The notes: generated by a model from the sequence alone, not told the origin. Shown: positions 27,844 through 36,122, numbered from the stretch's first letter. The stretch: 64,000 nt of DNA from Chitinophaga rupis (GCF_900109685.1 NZ_FOBB01000002.1:221653-285652), one strand, 5' to 3'. Numbers and translations are program-made.

Positions 27844-28605
27844 ATGGAAGCTATATTCAATAACAAGGTAGCCATTGTTACGGGCGGCAGCTTCGGCATA
27901 GGGCGTGCTGCCGCCGTGGCCTTTGCACAACGCGGTGCGGCAGTGGTGATTGCGGATTGTGTGGAAGATGCAAACCGGGAAACATTGCAGCAGATAGAAG
28001 CGGCAGGTGGTAAAGCTATTTTTGTAAAATGTGATGTAAGCAAAGCGGCTGATGTTACTGCGATGATTGATAAAACCTTCAGTACATACGGCAGACTGGA
28101 CTTTGCCTTCAATAATGCCGGTATTGAAGGTATTGCCGCCACTACCCAGGAGTGCACGCAGGAAAACTGGGAAAGAACGCTGGCCGTAAATCTTACCGGT
28201 GTTTGGTTATGCATGAAACATGAGCTTTCTCACATGTTACGGCAGGGAAGCGGCGTAATTGTAAATTGTGCATCCGTTGCAGGATTGGTTGGCTTTACTG
28301 CGCTTCCTGCATATGTAGCCAGCAAACATGGTGTGATAGGGCTTACAAAAACCGCTGCGCTGGAATACGCCAAATCCGGTATTCGCGTAAATGCAGTATG
28401 CCCCGGTGTTATAAGAACGCCTATGATAGACCGTTTCACCGGGAAGGATAAACACGTGGAGCAACAGTTCCGGGATATGGAGCCTATAGGGCGCTTAGGA
28501 GAGCCTGAAGAAGTAGCGGAAGCAGTCGTATGGCTTTGTTCCGATGCTGCATCCTTTATTACAGGCACTGCCCTCCCTGTTGACGGCGGATGGATCTCAC
28601 AGTAA
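27844..28605 (+). CDS. Short-chain dehydrogenase/reductase
   Basis: The 253-residue SDR has the cofactor motif T-G-G-S-F-G-I-G (about 14-21), N-N-A-G (about 90-93), the active-site Ser in N-C-A-S-V-A-G and Y-x-x-x-K in Y-V-A-S-K (about 158-162). It ends with the typical P-V-D-G-G-W sequence. The family uses NAD(P)H on alcohols, ketones or sugars; the substrate is not visible. It lies three bases from the convergent Crp/Fnr gene's stop at 28608. Confidence 0.9.
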   Translation: MEAIFNNKVAIVTGGSFGIGRAAAVAFAQRGAAVVIADCVEDANRETLQQIEAAGGKAIFVKCDVSKAADVTAMIDKTFSTYGRLDFAFNNAGIEGIAATTQECTQENWERTLAVNLTGVWLCMKHELSHMLRQGSGVIVNCASVAGLVGFTALPAYVASKHGVIGLTKTAALEYAKSGIRVNAVCPGVIRTPMIDRFTGKDKHVEQQFRDMEPIGRLGEPEEVAEAVVWLCSDAASFITGTALPVDGGWISQ

Positions 28606-28607
28606 GA

Positions 28608-29261
28608 TCATACTTCACTCAGCCATTCAATATAGCTTTTATACAGCGCTACCTTACCCTGGTACTCCATTTTTTTCAGCAGCCGGGAAATAACCTCACG
28701 GGAGGTGCTGAGGTCATTGGCAATTTCCTGGTGAGTAGTACGCAGCTGTTTGCTGCGCAGCTCCCGTACCTGTTTTTTCAGGTAAAATTCCAGGCGCTCA
28801 TCCATACTGCGGAAGGCAATGCTGTCAATCACTTCAAGCAGCTCTTCAAAACGCTGCCGGTAGGTTTCCAGCACAAAATAATACCATGATTTATATTGCT
28901 GCATCAGCTCATCCATCAGCTCAATAGGTATGGCTATCACGGTGGTATCTTCCACTGCTTTTGCCATTATTTCGCTTCTCTGCTGCCGGGTGGCACATAT
29001 CATGGACAGGGCACAGGCATCACCCGGTTCAAGATAATACATGAAAAATTCCCCACCGTCTTCCCCCTCCCGGTATAGCTTTACACGGCCTTCTGCAATC
29101 AGCATGGTAGCACGGAAGTACTGGCCCGTCTGCATCATTACCTCGCCAGCGGCAAACGTGCGCAGGGAAGTTTTTTCCTCCAGCAGCGCTTTCAGCTCGC
29201 TATCAAAATGATTGAAATGTTTGGTTAAATATTCAGCAATGGTAGTATTGGATACTGGCAT
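28608..29261 (-). CDS. Crp/Fnr-family transcriptional regulator, likely master of this locus
   Basis: Start 29261 is used (217 residues) because the -7 box AGTAGCTTTG on the minus strand (29298-29307) puts the start of transcription downstream of the longer frame's start at 29300. A cyclic-nucleotide-binding-like beta-barrel (about 15-120) is followed by a long dimer helix and a C-terminal helix-turn-helix with T-S-R-E-V-I-S-R. The E-x-x-S-R pattern is that of FNR, which reads TTGAT half-sites, rather than the RExxGR of CRP. There is no N-terminal Cys cluster, so no FNR-type iron-sulfur sensor. It probably binds the TGA-N6-TCA sites listed here and its own promoter. Confidence 0.88.
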   Translation of the reverse strand: MPVSNTTIAEYLTKHFNHFDSELKALLEEKTSLRTFAAGEVMMQTGQYFRATMLIAEGRVKLYREGEDGGEFFMYYLEPGDACALSMICATRQQRSEIMAKAVEDTTVIAIPIELMDELMQQYKSWYYFVLETYRQRFEELLEVIDSIAFRSMDERLEFYLKKQVRELRSKQLRTTHQEIANDLSTSREVISRLLKKMEYQGKVALYKSYIEWLSEV

Positions 29262-29297
29262 GTAGTAAATAGTATTGACCGGAAAATTACGAATTTC

Positions 29298-29371
29298 CAA
29301 AGCTACTGCCTGTAAAACCCGTTCTGTGTGATTTTTATCACACAGAACGGCCGGTTAATTCCGGAATTTAG
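29298..29371. promoter_or_regulatory. Divergent promoter with one shared FNR/CRP-like operator
   Basis: The operator is centred on GTGATTTTTATCAC (29328-29341), inside a 12-bp perfect inverted repeat (arms 29321-29332 and 29337-29348) with the core TGTGA-N6-TCACA. On the + strand a -7 box (AATTTAG within 29362-29371) starts 21 nt beyond it. On the minus strand a perfect -7 box (TAGCTTTG within 29298-29307) starts at the same distance. One dimer could therefore control the regulator gene and the YeeE-type genes together. Confidence 0.75.
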
Positions 29372-29388
29372 CGTGTTATAATACTACT

Positions 29389-29958
29389 ATGCATATGATT
29401 GAATGGATCAAACAACCCTGGCCCTGGTATGTAGCAGGGCCGCTGGTGGGGCTTACTGTGCCGGCCCTGCTGCTGCTGGGCAACAAACATTTCGGCATTT
29501 CCGCTAACCTGCGCCATGTGTGCGCCAGCTGTTTTCCTGCAAACATTCCCTTCTTTAAATACGATTATAAGAAGGAGATATGGAACCTGTTCTTTGTTGC
29601 AGGTATTTTGCTGGGAGGCATTATTGCAGCTGTTTTCCTGGCCAATGCCGCTGTAATAAAGGTAGATCCCCGGCTGGCAAAAGAGCTGGCGCATTATGGC
29701 ATTACAGACTACTCCAATATGGTGCCTGTTCAACTGTATAGCTGGGCGAGCTTGTTAACGATCAAAGGTATCATCCTGATGGCGGGCGGCGGTTTCCTGG
29801 TAGGTTTCGGATCCCGTTATGCAGGCGGCTGCACCAGCGGGCATGCCATTATGGGGCTTAGCAACCTGCAATGGCCTTCCCTGGTAGCTACCGTTTGTTT
29901 TATGGCCGGGGGCTTTATGATGGCTAACTGGCTGCTGCCGCTTATACTCACTTTATAA
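29389..29958 (+). CDS. YeeE/YedE-family sulfur transport protein, first half
   Basis: The 189-residue membrane protein belongs to the YeeE/YedE (DUF395) family, which moves sulfur species such as thiosulfate. It has the [14 protein letters not shown] signature (about 141-154) with its Cys, and a second Cys pair in H-V-C-A-S-C-F (about 43-49). Four to five hydrophobic helices are visible. The usual bacterial arrangement is two adjacent genes forming one transporter; the next gene is the other half. It is driven by the divergent promoter at 29298-29371. Confidence 0.88.
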   Translation: MHMIEWIKQPWPWYVAGPLVGLTVPALLLLGNKHFGISANLRHVCASCFPANIPFFKYDYKKEIWNLFFVAGILLGGIIAAVFLANAAVIKVDPRLAKELAHYGITDYSNMVPVQLYSWASLLTIKGIILMAGGGFLVGFGSRYAGGCTSGHAIMGLSNLQWPSLVATVCFMAGGFMMANWLLPLILTL

Positions 29959-29968
29959 AACTTTTCCT

Positions 29969-30454
29969 ATGAACAATAATGATCTTGAAGTACGATCGCT
30001 GGATACCATCTGTATAAATGAATCGCGTTTACAGCACAAATGGTATCATAATTTTAAATACCTGGTGGTAGGTATCCTGTTCGGTATTGTTTTCGTGAAG
30101 GCGGAGGTGATCAGCTGGTTCCGCATACAGGAAATGTTCCGCTTACAATCATTCCATATGTATGGCATCATTGGCTCCGCAGTGGTCACCGGCATGATTG
30201 CAGTATGGCTCATAAAAAGGTTCCGTATCCGTACTATTTATGGGGAACCCATTACTTTCACCAACAAAAAGTTCAGTCATGGCCAGTGGATCGGGGGATT
30301 GATCTTTGGTTTGGGATGGGCGTTAACCGGCGCATGCCCGGGCCCTTTATTTGCGCAGATCGGCACCGGCGCCGGTGTGGTGGCGGTAGTGCTGTTAAGC
30401 GCTATAGCAGGCACCTGGGTATATGGCCGGTTCAGGGAAAGATTGCCGCATTAA
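29969..30454 (+). CDS. YeeE/YedE-family sulfur transport protein, second half (DUF6691-like)
   Basis: The 161-residue protein starts 10 nt after its partner. It has a polar N-terminal stretch, then hydrophobic helices (about 28-46, 60-80, 107-125 and 130-150) and the conserved G-W-A-L-T-G-A-C-P-G-P motif (about 114-124), whose Cys corresponds to that of the first half. Together the two are likely to form a sulfur-compound channel or carrier in the inner membrane. A strong terminator follows. Confidence 0.85.
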   Translation: MNNNDLEVRSLDTICINESRLQHKWYHNFKYLVVGILFGIVFVKAEVISWFRIQEMFRLQSFHMYGIIGSAVVTGMIAVWLIKRFRIRTIYGEPITFTNKKFSHGQWIGGLIFGLGWALTGACPGPLFAQIGTGAGVVAVVLLSAIAGTWVYGRFRERLPH

Positions 30455-30474
30455 CCGTACACTTATTATAATCG

Positions 30475-30513
30475 GAAAGGCTGTCTCATTGTTTGAGACA
30501 GCCTTTCTGTTTT
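30475..30513. terminator. Bidirectional intrinsic terminator
   Basis: A 14-bp perfect stem (30475-30488 with 30494-30507) has a TTGTT loop and is followed by TGTTTTC. It lies between the convergent YeeE-type gene (ends 30454) and the MBL-rhodanese gene (ends 30535). Confidence 0.8.
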
Positions 30514-30534
30514 CAGTCATCCATTCCCGGCCGG

Positions 30535-31953
30535 TTAAAGCAGGGTGGTTGGGCATACATAATCGCTAACGGGGAACAGCCCGCTCTCCTTTATTGCTTT
30601 AAAGCCGCCATCCACATCTACCAGGTTATGATAACCTCTTGAACGCAGTATAGAATTAAAGATCATGGAACGGTAGCCACCGGCGCAATGTACGTAATAG
30701 GTTTGCTGCTTATCCAGGCTGCCCAGGTGCTCGTTAATATAATCAAGCGGCATATTTTCCGCCTGCAGCACATGCTCGGAAGTATACTCTGAATGTTTGC
30801 GCACATCCAATATCTTACAGCTTGCATCGTTCCTCATTTTTTCCGCCAGCATTGCTGCGCTAATGCTTTCAATCTGATCTGTTTCCCTGCCGGCGGCCAG
30901 CCATGCATTAATACCGCCTTTCAGGTAACCGATGGTATGATCATAGCCTACCCGTGCCAGGCGGGTGATCACTTCCTCCTCCCGCCCGGGATCGGCAATG
31001 ATGAGCAGGGGATGGGTAATATCCGGTATCAGCGTTCCCACCCAGGGTGCAAAGTTGCCATTAATGCCAATGTTAATTGAATTGGGAACAAATGCTTTGG
31101 CAAAGCTTTGTGCATCACGGGTATCCAGCATGATAGCGCCGGTTTCATTGGCGGCTGCTTCAAAAGCAGCCGGCTCCAGCGCCTGCAGGCCGCGGGCAAG
31201 TACCTGGTCAATAGTATCATAACCCTGAATGTTCATCATCACATTCAGCGGGAAATAGGCGGGCGGCGGCATTAACCCGGTTGTTACCTGTTTTATAAAG
31301 GTAGGCTTATCCATAGGCTGCAGCGCATAGTTCACTGCTTTCTGGTGGCCAAGGGTATCGGTAGTTTCTTTACTCATGTTCTTACCGCAGGCCGATCCTG
31401 CGCCGTGTGCGGGATAAACAATAATGTCATCCGCCAGCGGCAGTATCTTATTATGCAGGGAATCGTACAGGTAGCCGGCCAGCTTGTCCTGGGTAAGCTC
31501 CTTTACCACTTTCTGCGCCAGATCCGGGCGGCCTACATCGCCTATGAACAGGGTATCACCGGTAAACAGGCCGGTAGCTTTTCCCTGCTCATCCTTCAGC
31601 AGGTAACAGCTGCTTTCCATGGTATGGCCCGGGGTATGTAATACGGTAAAGGTAATATTGCCCACTTTCAGCACTTCATTATCTGCCGCAACATGGGCGG
31701 CAAAAGCCGGTTTGGCCGTTGGCCCATAAACAATGGTGGCGCCGGTTTTACGGGCCAGGTCCAGGTGGCCGCTTACAAAATCAGCATGGAAGTGCGTTTC
31801 AAAAATATATTTGATGCGCGCATGATCTTTTTCAGCCCGTTTAATATATGGCGCTGTTTCCCGCAGCGGGTCAATGATCACAGCCTCTCCGTTGCTTTCA
31901 ATGTAATATGCGCCCTGCGCAAGGCAGCCGGTATAAATTTGTTCAATACGCAT
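30535..31953 (-). CDS. MBL-fold persulfide dioxygenase-like protein with two rhodanese domains
   Basis: The 472-residue protein has an N-terminal metallo-beta-lactamase domain of the ETHE1/persulfide dioxygenase type: T-H-F-H-A-D-F-V-S-G-H at about 52-62, with metal ligands of the HxHxD type, then H-T-P-G-H, D-T-L-F-I-G-D and P-A-H-G. Two C-terminal rhodanese-like domains follow: the first has D-T-R-D-A-Q without a Cys loop, and the second has V-H-C-A-G-G-Y-R-S, with the active-site Cys. It oxidises persulfides to sulfite in the cytoplasm. It follows the TSUP gene by 37 nt, so both probably handle sulfide-derived sulfur. Confidence 0.92.
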   Translation of the reverse strand: MRIEQIYTGCLAQGAYYIESNGEAVIIDPLRETAPYIKRAEKDHARIKYIFETHFHADFVSGHLDLARKTGATIVYGPTAKPAFAAHVAADNEVLKVGNITFTVLHTPGHTMESSCYLLKDEQGKATGLFTGDTLFIGDVGRPDLAQKVVKELTQDKLAGYLYDSLHNKILPLADDIIVYPAHGAGSACGKNMSKETTDTLGHQKAVNYALQPMDKPTFIKQVTTGLMPPPAYFPLNVMMNIQGYDTIDQVLARGLQALEPAAFEAAANETGAIMLDTRDAQSFAKAFVPNSINIGINGNFAPWVGTLIPDITHPLLIIADPGREEEVITRLARVGYDHTIGYLKGGINAWLAAGRETDQIESISAAMLAEKMRNDASCKILDVRKHSEYTSEHVLQAENMPLDYINEHLGSLDKQQTYYVHCAGGYRSMIFNSILRSRGYHNLVDVDGGFKAIKESGLFPVSDYVCPTTLL

Positions 31954-31990
31954 AATAGAGGATTTTATTTATGAAAAATGATTGTTTGCG

Positions 31991-32788
31991 TTATATAAAC
32001 AGCTCCCTGGTAATAATATAAATGCCCATTACCAGCACAAACCAGCCAAAGCCCTTTTTAAGACGGTTGCCATCAATTTTACGTTTCAGCACATTGCCTG
32101 CCAGCACGGCTGCAATTGCCAGTATGCTTATGCTGAGCAGCAGCGGCCAGCGAATGGGGTAGTGTCCTGCATCGCCCAGGAAACCTATGAGCGAGTTAAT
32201 AGCGATAATTAAAAGAGAGGTTCCGATAGCCTTTTTTATAGGAAGCTTTACCAGTAGAACCAGGGCCGGTATCAGCAGAAAACCGCCACCCGCGCCTAGT
32301 ACGCCGGTCACCAGCCCTATGAGCATCCCGTATATGACCAGCTGCATATAATGCTTTTTTCCGGGACTGTTGAGGGCCTGCGGCGCCGAAGGTTTATCCG
32401 GCCTTATCATGGATATGGAAGCAAAGAGCATCAGTATTGCAAACAGCACCATAATGGCGAATGATTTTGTTATTGCAAAGCTGCCTGCAAAGAATAGCGT
32501 GTCCGGTATGGCCGGTATTAAAAAATGGCGTGTAACCAATACTGTTACAACGGAAGCGGCGCCGAACCACAATGCGGTGGATACACTTACCTGGTGCTCC
32601 TTTAAATTGCCATAAGCGCCCACCAGGCTGGTAAGGCCTACAATAAACAGTGAGTAGGAGGTAGCCGGCAGGGGCGCTATATGAAACAGGTACACCAGCA
32701 CCGGCACTGTTAATATGGAGCCACCACCACCAATAAGTCCCAATGAAAGCCCAATAAGTATGGCTGCTATGTAACCTAACAAGATCAT
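31991..32788 (-). CDS. TSUP-family (TauE/SafE) sulfite/sulfur exporter
   Basis: The start at 32788 is chosen because the -7 box at 32805-32814 lies inside the longer reading frame. The protein of about 265 residues opens with a membrane helix (MILLGYIAAILIGLSLGLIG), then G-G-G-G-S-I-L-T-V-P and a repeat with G-A-G-G-G-F-L-L-I-P-A-L. That two-repeat glycine motif marks the TSUP family. About seven to eight helices are visible. It probably exports sulfite or a related anion made by the downstream persulfide dioxygenase. Confidence 0.9.
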   Translation of the reverse strand: MILLGYIAAILIGLSLGLIGGGGSILTVPVLVYLFHIAPLPATSYSLFIVGLTSLVGAYGNLKEHQVSVSTALWFGAASVVTVLVTRHFLIPAIPDTLFFAGSFAITKSFAIMVLFAILMLFASISMIRPDKPSAPQALNSPGKKHYMQLVIYGMLIGLVTGVLGAGGGFLLIPALVLLVKLPIKKAIGTSLLIIAINSLIGFLGDAGHYPIRWPLLLSISILAIAAVLAGNVLKRKIDGNRLKKGFGWFVLVMGIYIITRELFI

Positions 32789-32804
32789 TCTGCTGAATTT
32801 TATA

Positions 32805-32848
32805 CAAAGGTGGCGCAAGGCAGGGAAGATGACGGTAACTTTTATCAC
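32805..32848 (-). promoter_or_regulatory. Single FNR-like operator plus -7 box for the sulfur-export operon
   Basis: On the minus strand the site GTGATAAAAGTTAC (32835-32848) has one weak half. A CACCTTTG -7 box (32805-32812) follows after the usual 21 nt. No distal partner is clear: at the 22-bp position only the half-site GGTGA is seen. The operator overlaps the 3' end of the ATP-cone gene. Confidence 0.5.
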
Positions 32849-33717
32849 ATTACCCATTCCGTTTTCACCATCTTGTTGCATAGGTGCTGCGCTTCAGCTA
32901 TGGCAGCGGTTTTCTTGTGGGGCGATATACCGGCGGCATCGCAGTAGGAGGGATGTGCGGCAAGCGTTTCACAAAGCACTACTCCCTTTACCAGCAGCCG
33001 TTGTTTTTCATTACGGTTAAGCGTTGTAAGGCAGGTAACAGGATACAGGCCTGTTTTGTCGATCACATCTTTCAGGCTTTTCCCATTGGGAAAGTCCCAT
33101 GACATCAGGTGTAAACCGGCGCATTGCCCGTATTGAAGGGCATCCGGCGTAAAACGTGTGTTGGTCACCAGCCAGGGCTGGCACGCAGCGGGTTCTTTTC
33201 CGCGGGATGCCGCCCACCCGGATTCAATATCCTTAAAACGGGCCTGTACATACAGCGGTGTTTTTACATCGCAATGCGTGCCGGCTACCTGGTGATATTT
33301 GCATTCTATAATATGGTAGCTGGATTGTTTTACTGCCAGGATATCTATTTCGTGTTTTACACAGTGCCCGTTCATTAGCTGGTTGGTAACAGCGGCAAAG
33401 CCTGCCTGCTGGAACAGCGCTGCTATAAACTGCTCAAAGGGAAATCCGGTAGGGCCCAGCTCAAATATGGCCTGCTTAAGATGATAGCGTCCCGCTGCCG
33501 GGCGTGAATATCTGCGGAGCAGGTTAAATGCTATTTTGTGCACCATATGTGTGGGCATACCCGGATACGCCCGCAGGGTCAGCTCCTTTATTACTGCATC
33601 TATTGCCTTGGGGCTGGCGCCGGAACGTTCCAGCGATGCCCGCACTTTCTCAGCAGAGAAGGGCGCTGTGTAGCCACCGGCTTTTGTTACATAAGTTAAA
33701 GGTTGTTCGTTTGTCAT
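32845..33717 (-). CDS. ATP-cone plus restriction-endonuclease-like protein
   Basis: The 290-residue protein joins an N-terminal ATP-cone (about 7-90), the nucleotide-sensing module known from ribonucleotide reductases and NrdR, to a Mrr-like PD-(D/E)XK domain. The nuclease core is visible as E-I-D-I-L-A (about 127-132) followed by I-I-E-C-K-Y-H (about 140-146). The combination suggests a nuclease gated by the ATP/dATP level. It has no methylase partner, so it is not a normal restriction system. It starts under the divergent operators at 33738-33834. Confidence 0.82.
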   Translation of the reverse strand: MTNEQPLTYVTKAGGYTAPFSAEKVRASLERSGASPKAIDAVIKELTLRAYPGMPTHMVHKIAFNLLRRYSRPAAGRYHLKQAIFELGPTGFPFEQFIAALFQQAGFAAVTNQLMNGHCVKHEIDILAVKQSSYHIIECKYHQVAGTHCDVKTPLYVQARFKDIESGWAASRGKEPAACQPWLVTNTRFTPDALQYGQCAGLHLMSWDFPNGKSLKDVIDKTGLYPVTCLTTLNRNEKQRLLVKGVVLCETLAAHPSYCDAAGISPHKKTAAIAEAQHLCNKMVKTEWVM

Positions 33718-33737
33718 TTCTGCCTGAGTATATATGC

Positions 33738-33834
33738 TAAAGGTAACTGTTCATCAAGGTGTTGCAGAATGACGGCGATCATATGCCATACTGCCTTTCA
33801 TCATATACCGGCATAAGCGGAAGCGATAGCTTTA
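33738..33834. promoter_or_regulatory. Divergent promoter with paired FNR-like operators
   Basis: Site 33769-33782 (ATGACGGCGATCAT) is a perfect palindrome. A second site, 33791-33804 (CTGCCTTTCATCAT), follows at 22 bp with TGC in the left half. For the + strand gene a -7 box TAGCTTTA (33827-33834) lies at the standard distance. For the minus strand gene a TACCTTTAG box (near 33737-33745) lies about 22 nt from the first site. Confidence 0.6.
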
Positions 33835-33838
33835 TGTT

Positions 33839-34609
33839 ATGTATATAAGCAAAAGAATAGATCTGCTGTTTATGCTGGCATGCTGCCTGTGGCTACCGGC
33901 TGCCGCAGCCGCGCAATTGCCGGTACGAACGGATGTGCCGGTGCTGTGTTATCACAACATTTTTACAGATGAGGCACACAGGAATAATATATACTTCATT
34001 AGCCGCAACCGGTTGAATGAGCAGCTAAAGGCTTTGGCAGACAGTGGCTACCATACCATATTGCCGGATCAGCTGACCGCTTACCTTACCCGGGGTATTG
34101 CGCTGCCTCCCAAGCCTATTATGATCACCTTTGATGATACGCGTGCTGCCCACTTCCATATTGCTGCACCATTGCTGCAGCAATATGGTTTTAAGGCGGT
34201 GTTCTTTATAATGACGGTGGCTATTGGAAAGCCCGGATACATGAGCGCAACGGAGATAAAACAGCTTAATACGGCCGGCCATGTAATAGGCGCGCATACC
34301 TGGGACCATCCCTATCTGAACCCAGGCGGTAAAATGGATTGGATAAAGCAGCTCCGGCAACCTAAACAAACACTGGAACAGATCACAGGCAAACCGGTGG
34401 AATACTTCGCCTATCCGTTCGGTGAGTGGAATGATGTTATTATCCGGGAGCTGGCGGCTGCCGGTTATAAGGCGGCATTCCAGCTAAGCGGCAGCGCCAG
34501 CCCGGGGAAACCGTTGTATACTATCCGGCGCATAATGCCGGATGGGAACTGGACGGGGCCTGTGCTGCAGGCACAGCTAAAACGGGTGTTTGCCCGGAAA
34601 GCTTCCTAA
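33839..34609 (+). CDS. Exported polysaccharide deacetylase-family protein
   Basis: The 256-residue protein begins with a signal peptide (to about residue 25, AAAAAQ) and carries a NodB-like domain: V-L-C-Y-H-N at about 35-40, the metal motif T-F-D-D-T (about 97-101, where TFDDG is usual) and H-T-W-D-H (about 152-156). It would remove N-acetyl groups from peptidoglycan, chitin or an exopolysaccharide outside the inner membrane. The predicted -7 box ends at 33834, so the mRNA has an extremely short or no 5' leader. An in-frame ATG at 33872 exists but would remove the basic N-region of the signal. Confidence 0.85.
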   Translation: MYISKRIDLLFMLACCLWLPAAAAAQLPVRTDVPVLCYHNIFTDEAHRNNIYFISRNRLNEQLKALADSGYHTILPDQLTAYLTRGIALPPKPIMITFDDTRAAHFHIAAPLLQQYGFKAVFFIMTVAIGKPGYMSATEIKQLNTAGHVIGAHTWDHPYLNPGGKMDWIKQLRQPKQTLEQITGKPVEYFAYPFGEWNDVIIRELAAAGYKAAFQLSGSASPGKPLYTIRRIMPDGNWTGPVLQAQLKRVFARKAS

Positions 34610-34671
34610 TCGGCCGGTACGGCGGAAGTGTGAAGCGTTAATAAAACAATGAATACGGGGATCAATAAATA

Positions 34672-34710
34672 CACAAGAGGTTGTCTCCATATAAGATACA
34701 ACCTCTTGTG
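34672..34710. terminator. Perfect 13-bp hairpin between convergent genes
   Basis: The arms 34672-34684 and 34698-34710 (CACAAGAGGTTGT and its complement) enclose a 13-nt loop. There is no clear T-run on either strand. It is placed between the deacetylase (ends 34609) and the zinc-ribbon gene (ends 34734), where a terminator is expected. Confidence 0.55.
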
Positions 34711-34733
34711 CAAAATCCCCGGAGTTGTGGCAA

Positions 34734-35000
34734 TCACGCCATTTTTTTCTGCCAGCGTTTTAAATGGGGCAGGCTGTTTGTAGCCAACGTAATGATATCC
34801 TCGCCTATATTTCGTTTTTCCATCTCCCTTTTTACTACCGAACGCATATCATCCAATGTCATATCGGGGCTGGTGAATGTACCGTTCTGGTAACAGTACT
34901 TGCAATACTCCCGGCTGGGAGAGCCGTCTTTTTCTGTGCCGGCCATTGCCGGGTCATTGATCGGCATGCTGCAGCTTTGGCAAAGTTGATTGTTTTCCAT
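34734..35000 (-). CDS. Small zinc-ribbon protein
   Basis: The 88-residue protein has four cysteines in two pairs: C-x2-C in LCQSCSMP (about 7-10) and C-x2-C in EYCKYCYQNG (about 33-36), followed by a short acidic and basic helical tail. This fits the putative zinc-ribbon family (Zn_ribbon_2 type), which often resembles the start of AraC or methyltransferase-like regulators. Its role is unknown. It lies downstream of the universal stress and small membrane genes on the same strand, with 87 nt between. Confidence 0.8.
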   Translation of the reverse strand: MENNQLCQSCSMPINDPAMAGTEKDGSPSREYCKYCYQNGTFTSPDMTLDDMRSVVKREMEKRNIGEDIITLATNSLPHLKRWQKKMA

Positions 35001-35087
35001 AATTGTTATTTTCAGATGTGAAATATTTTTTGCGCCCTATTTTCTAATGAAGAATAATGATCCGTTTCCGGCCGGGAAATTATCCCG

Positions 35088-35270
35088 CTAAAAAAGATAC
35101 TGGATAAACACTTCATACAGCTTCATCAAAAGGAACATACCGGCCTGTTTTAACAGCGGGAATGCAGCTATGGTCAGCAATATGGTGACGGCCCATTCCA
35201 TGAATTGCAGAAAAACAGCCAGAAGCAGTGGATGCGGCTGTGGTTGCGGATGAGATAATTGGTATTGCAT
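35088..35270 (-). CDS. Small membrane protein, hypothetical
   Basis: The 60-residue ORF encodes one long hydrophobic stretch (about 14-45) that could form one or two membrane helices, after a His-, Gln- and Pro-rich start. It begins 7 nt after the full-length stop codon of the universal stress gene (35277-35279), which is the spacing expected within an operon. No homology is recognised. Confidence 0.4.
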   Translation of the reverse strand: MQYQLSHPQPQPHPLLLAVFLQFMEWAVTILLTIAAFPLLKQAGMFLLMKLYEVFIQYLF

Positions 35271-35276
35271 AAAATA

Positions 35277-36089
35277 TCATTTATGAGCGATGAATACAGG
35301 TATGATCTGATAATCCACTACTTTCTAGGCAAAGCTCTCTCTGAAAACCTGTGATAAAAGAGAACGGCCGAAAGAGCCGCTGATCAAGAGCGGAGCGGGA
35401 AGGCCGCTTAACCATGCAGCAAACCCGGTCCCGGGAGCCAGTTCAAGATGGCGGATGTTCAGGTTACTGAAAAGGCCTGCCACCAGCTCCTCCACGTAGG
35501 GTTCTTCCGGCAGGGATCCATCTTTATCATTCGCCGGCCCTGCATATACAAGTGTTGCAGGCAGCCCGCATAGTCCGGGAAATAAAAAGCAGAATTGCCG
35601 GATGGCAAAAACCGATGCACGGCTGCCATCGTAGGCCAGCACAAGCTGCTCCGGCGGGTTAAATTCCTCCGGCACAACCAATACCGGGCATTCCGCGTCG
35701 TGCAACAGATCTGTAAGACAGGCAGTGTCCCCTCCAAAGAACTTTTCACTGCCCACGATCAACAGGTGAGCGAAACGGGTTTCTTTCAGGAGCTCCTGCA
35801 TCGCCAGCTGATGGAAATGCTCATGGATCCTGAAATCTATATCATTGCTTTTACAGAAGGCCTCAAATTGCAGCATGTTTTCCGCTACCGTTTCTGATAC
35901 GGAAGGTTCTACCGCAGGTATATGCAAAGGCCTTTCGCCGGCGTTGTAGCTCCAGGATTCAGAAAGATCTGTTTGCGGTAAAAAGGCGCCTACAAGCAGG
36001 ATAGGTTCCAGCTCATTGAGCCTGCGGGCGAATTCAAACGCCCCCTGGGATACATTTGTCCCATCGAAAACAATGAGAATTTTATTCAT
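35277..36089 (-). pseudogene. Universal stress gene with an in-frame amber codon near its 3' end
   Basis: The protein closely resembles the one at 22514 (MNKILIVFDGTNVSQGAFEFARRLNE) and has two UspA-like domains with G-S-F-G-R-S. A TAG codon (35325-35327) stops translation after residue 254, at ESFA. In the same frame the sequence then continues for 15 codons to a natural TGA (35277-35279), reading KVVDYQIIPVFIAHK. That restores the conserved final strand seen in paralogues (PVFITHR). It may be a recent nonsense mutation, a sequencing error or read-through. Loss of the last strand could destabilise domain two, though the rest is intact. Confidence 0.75.
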
Positions 36090-36122
36090 GGCAAATGAAT
36101 TATGGCAACAAAGCTATAATGC

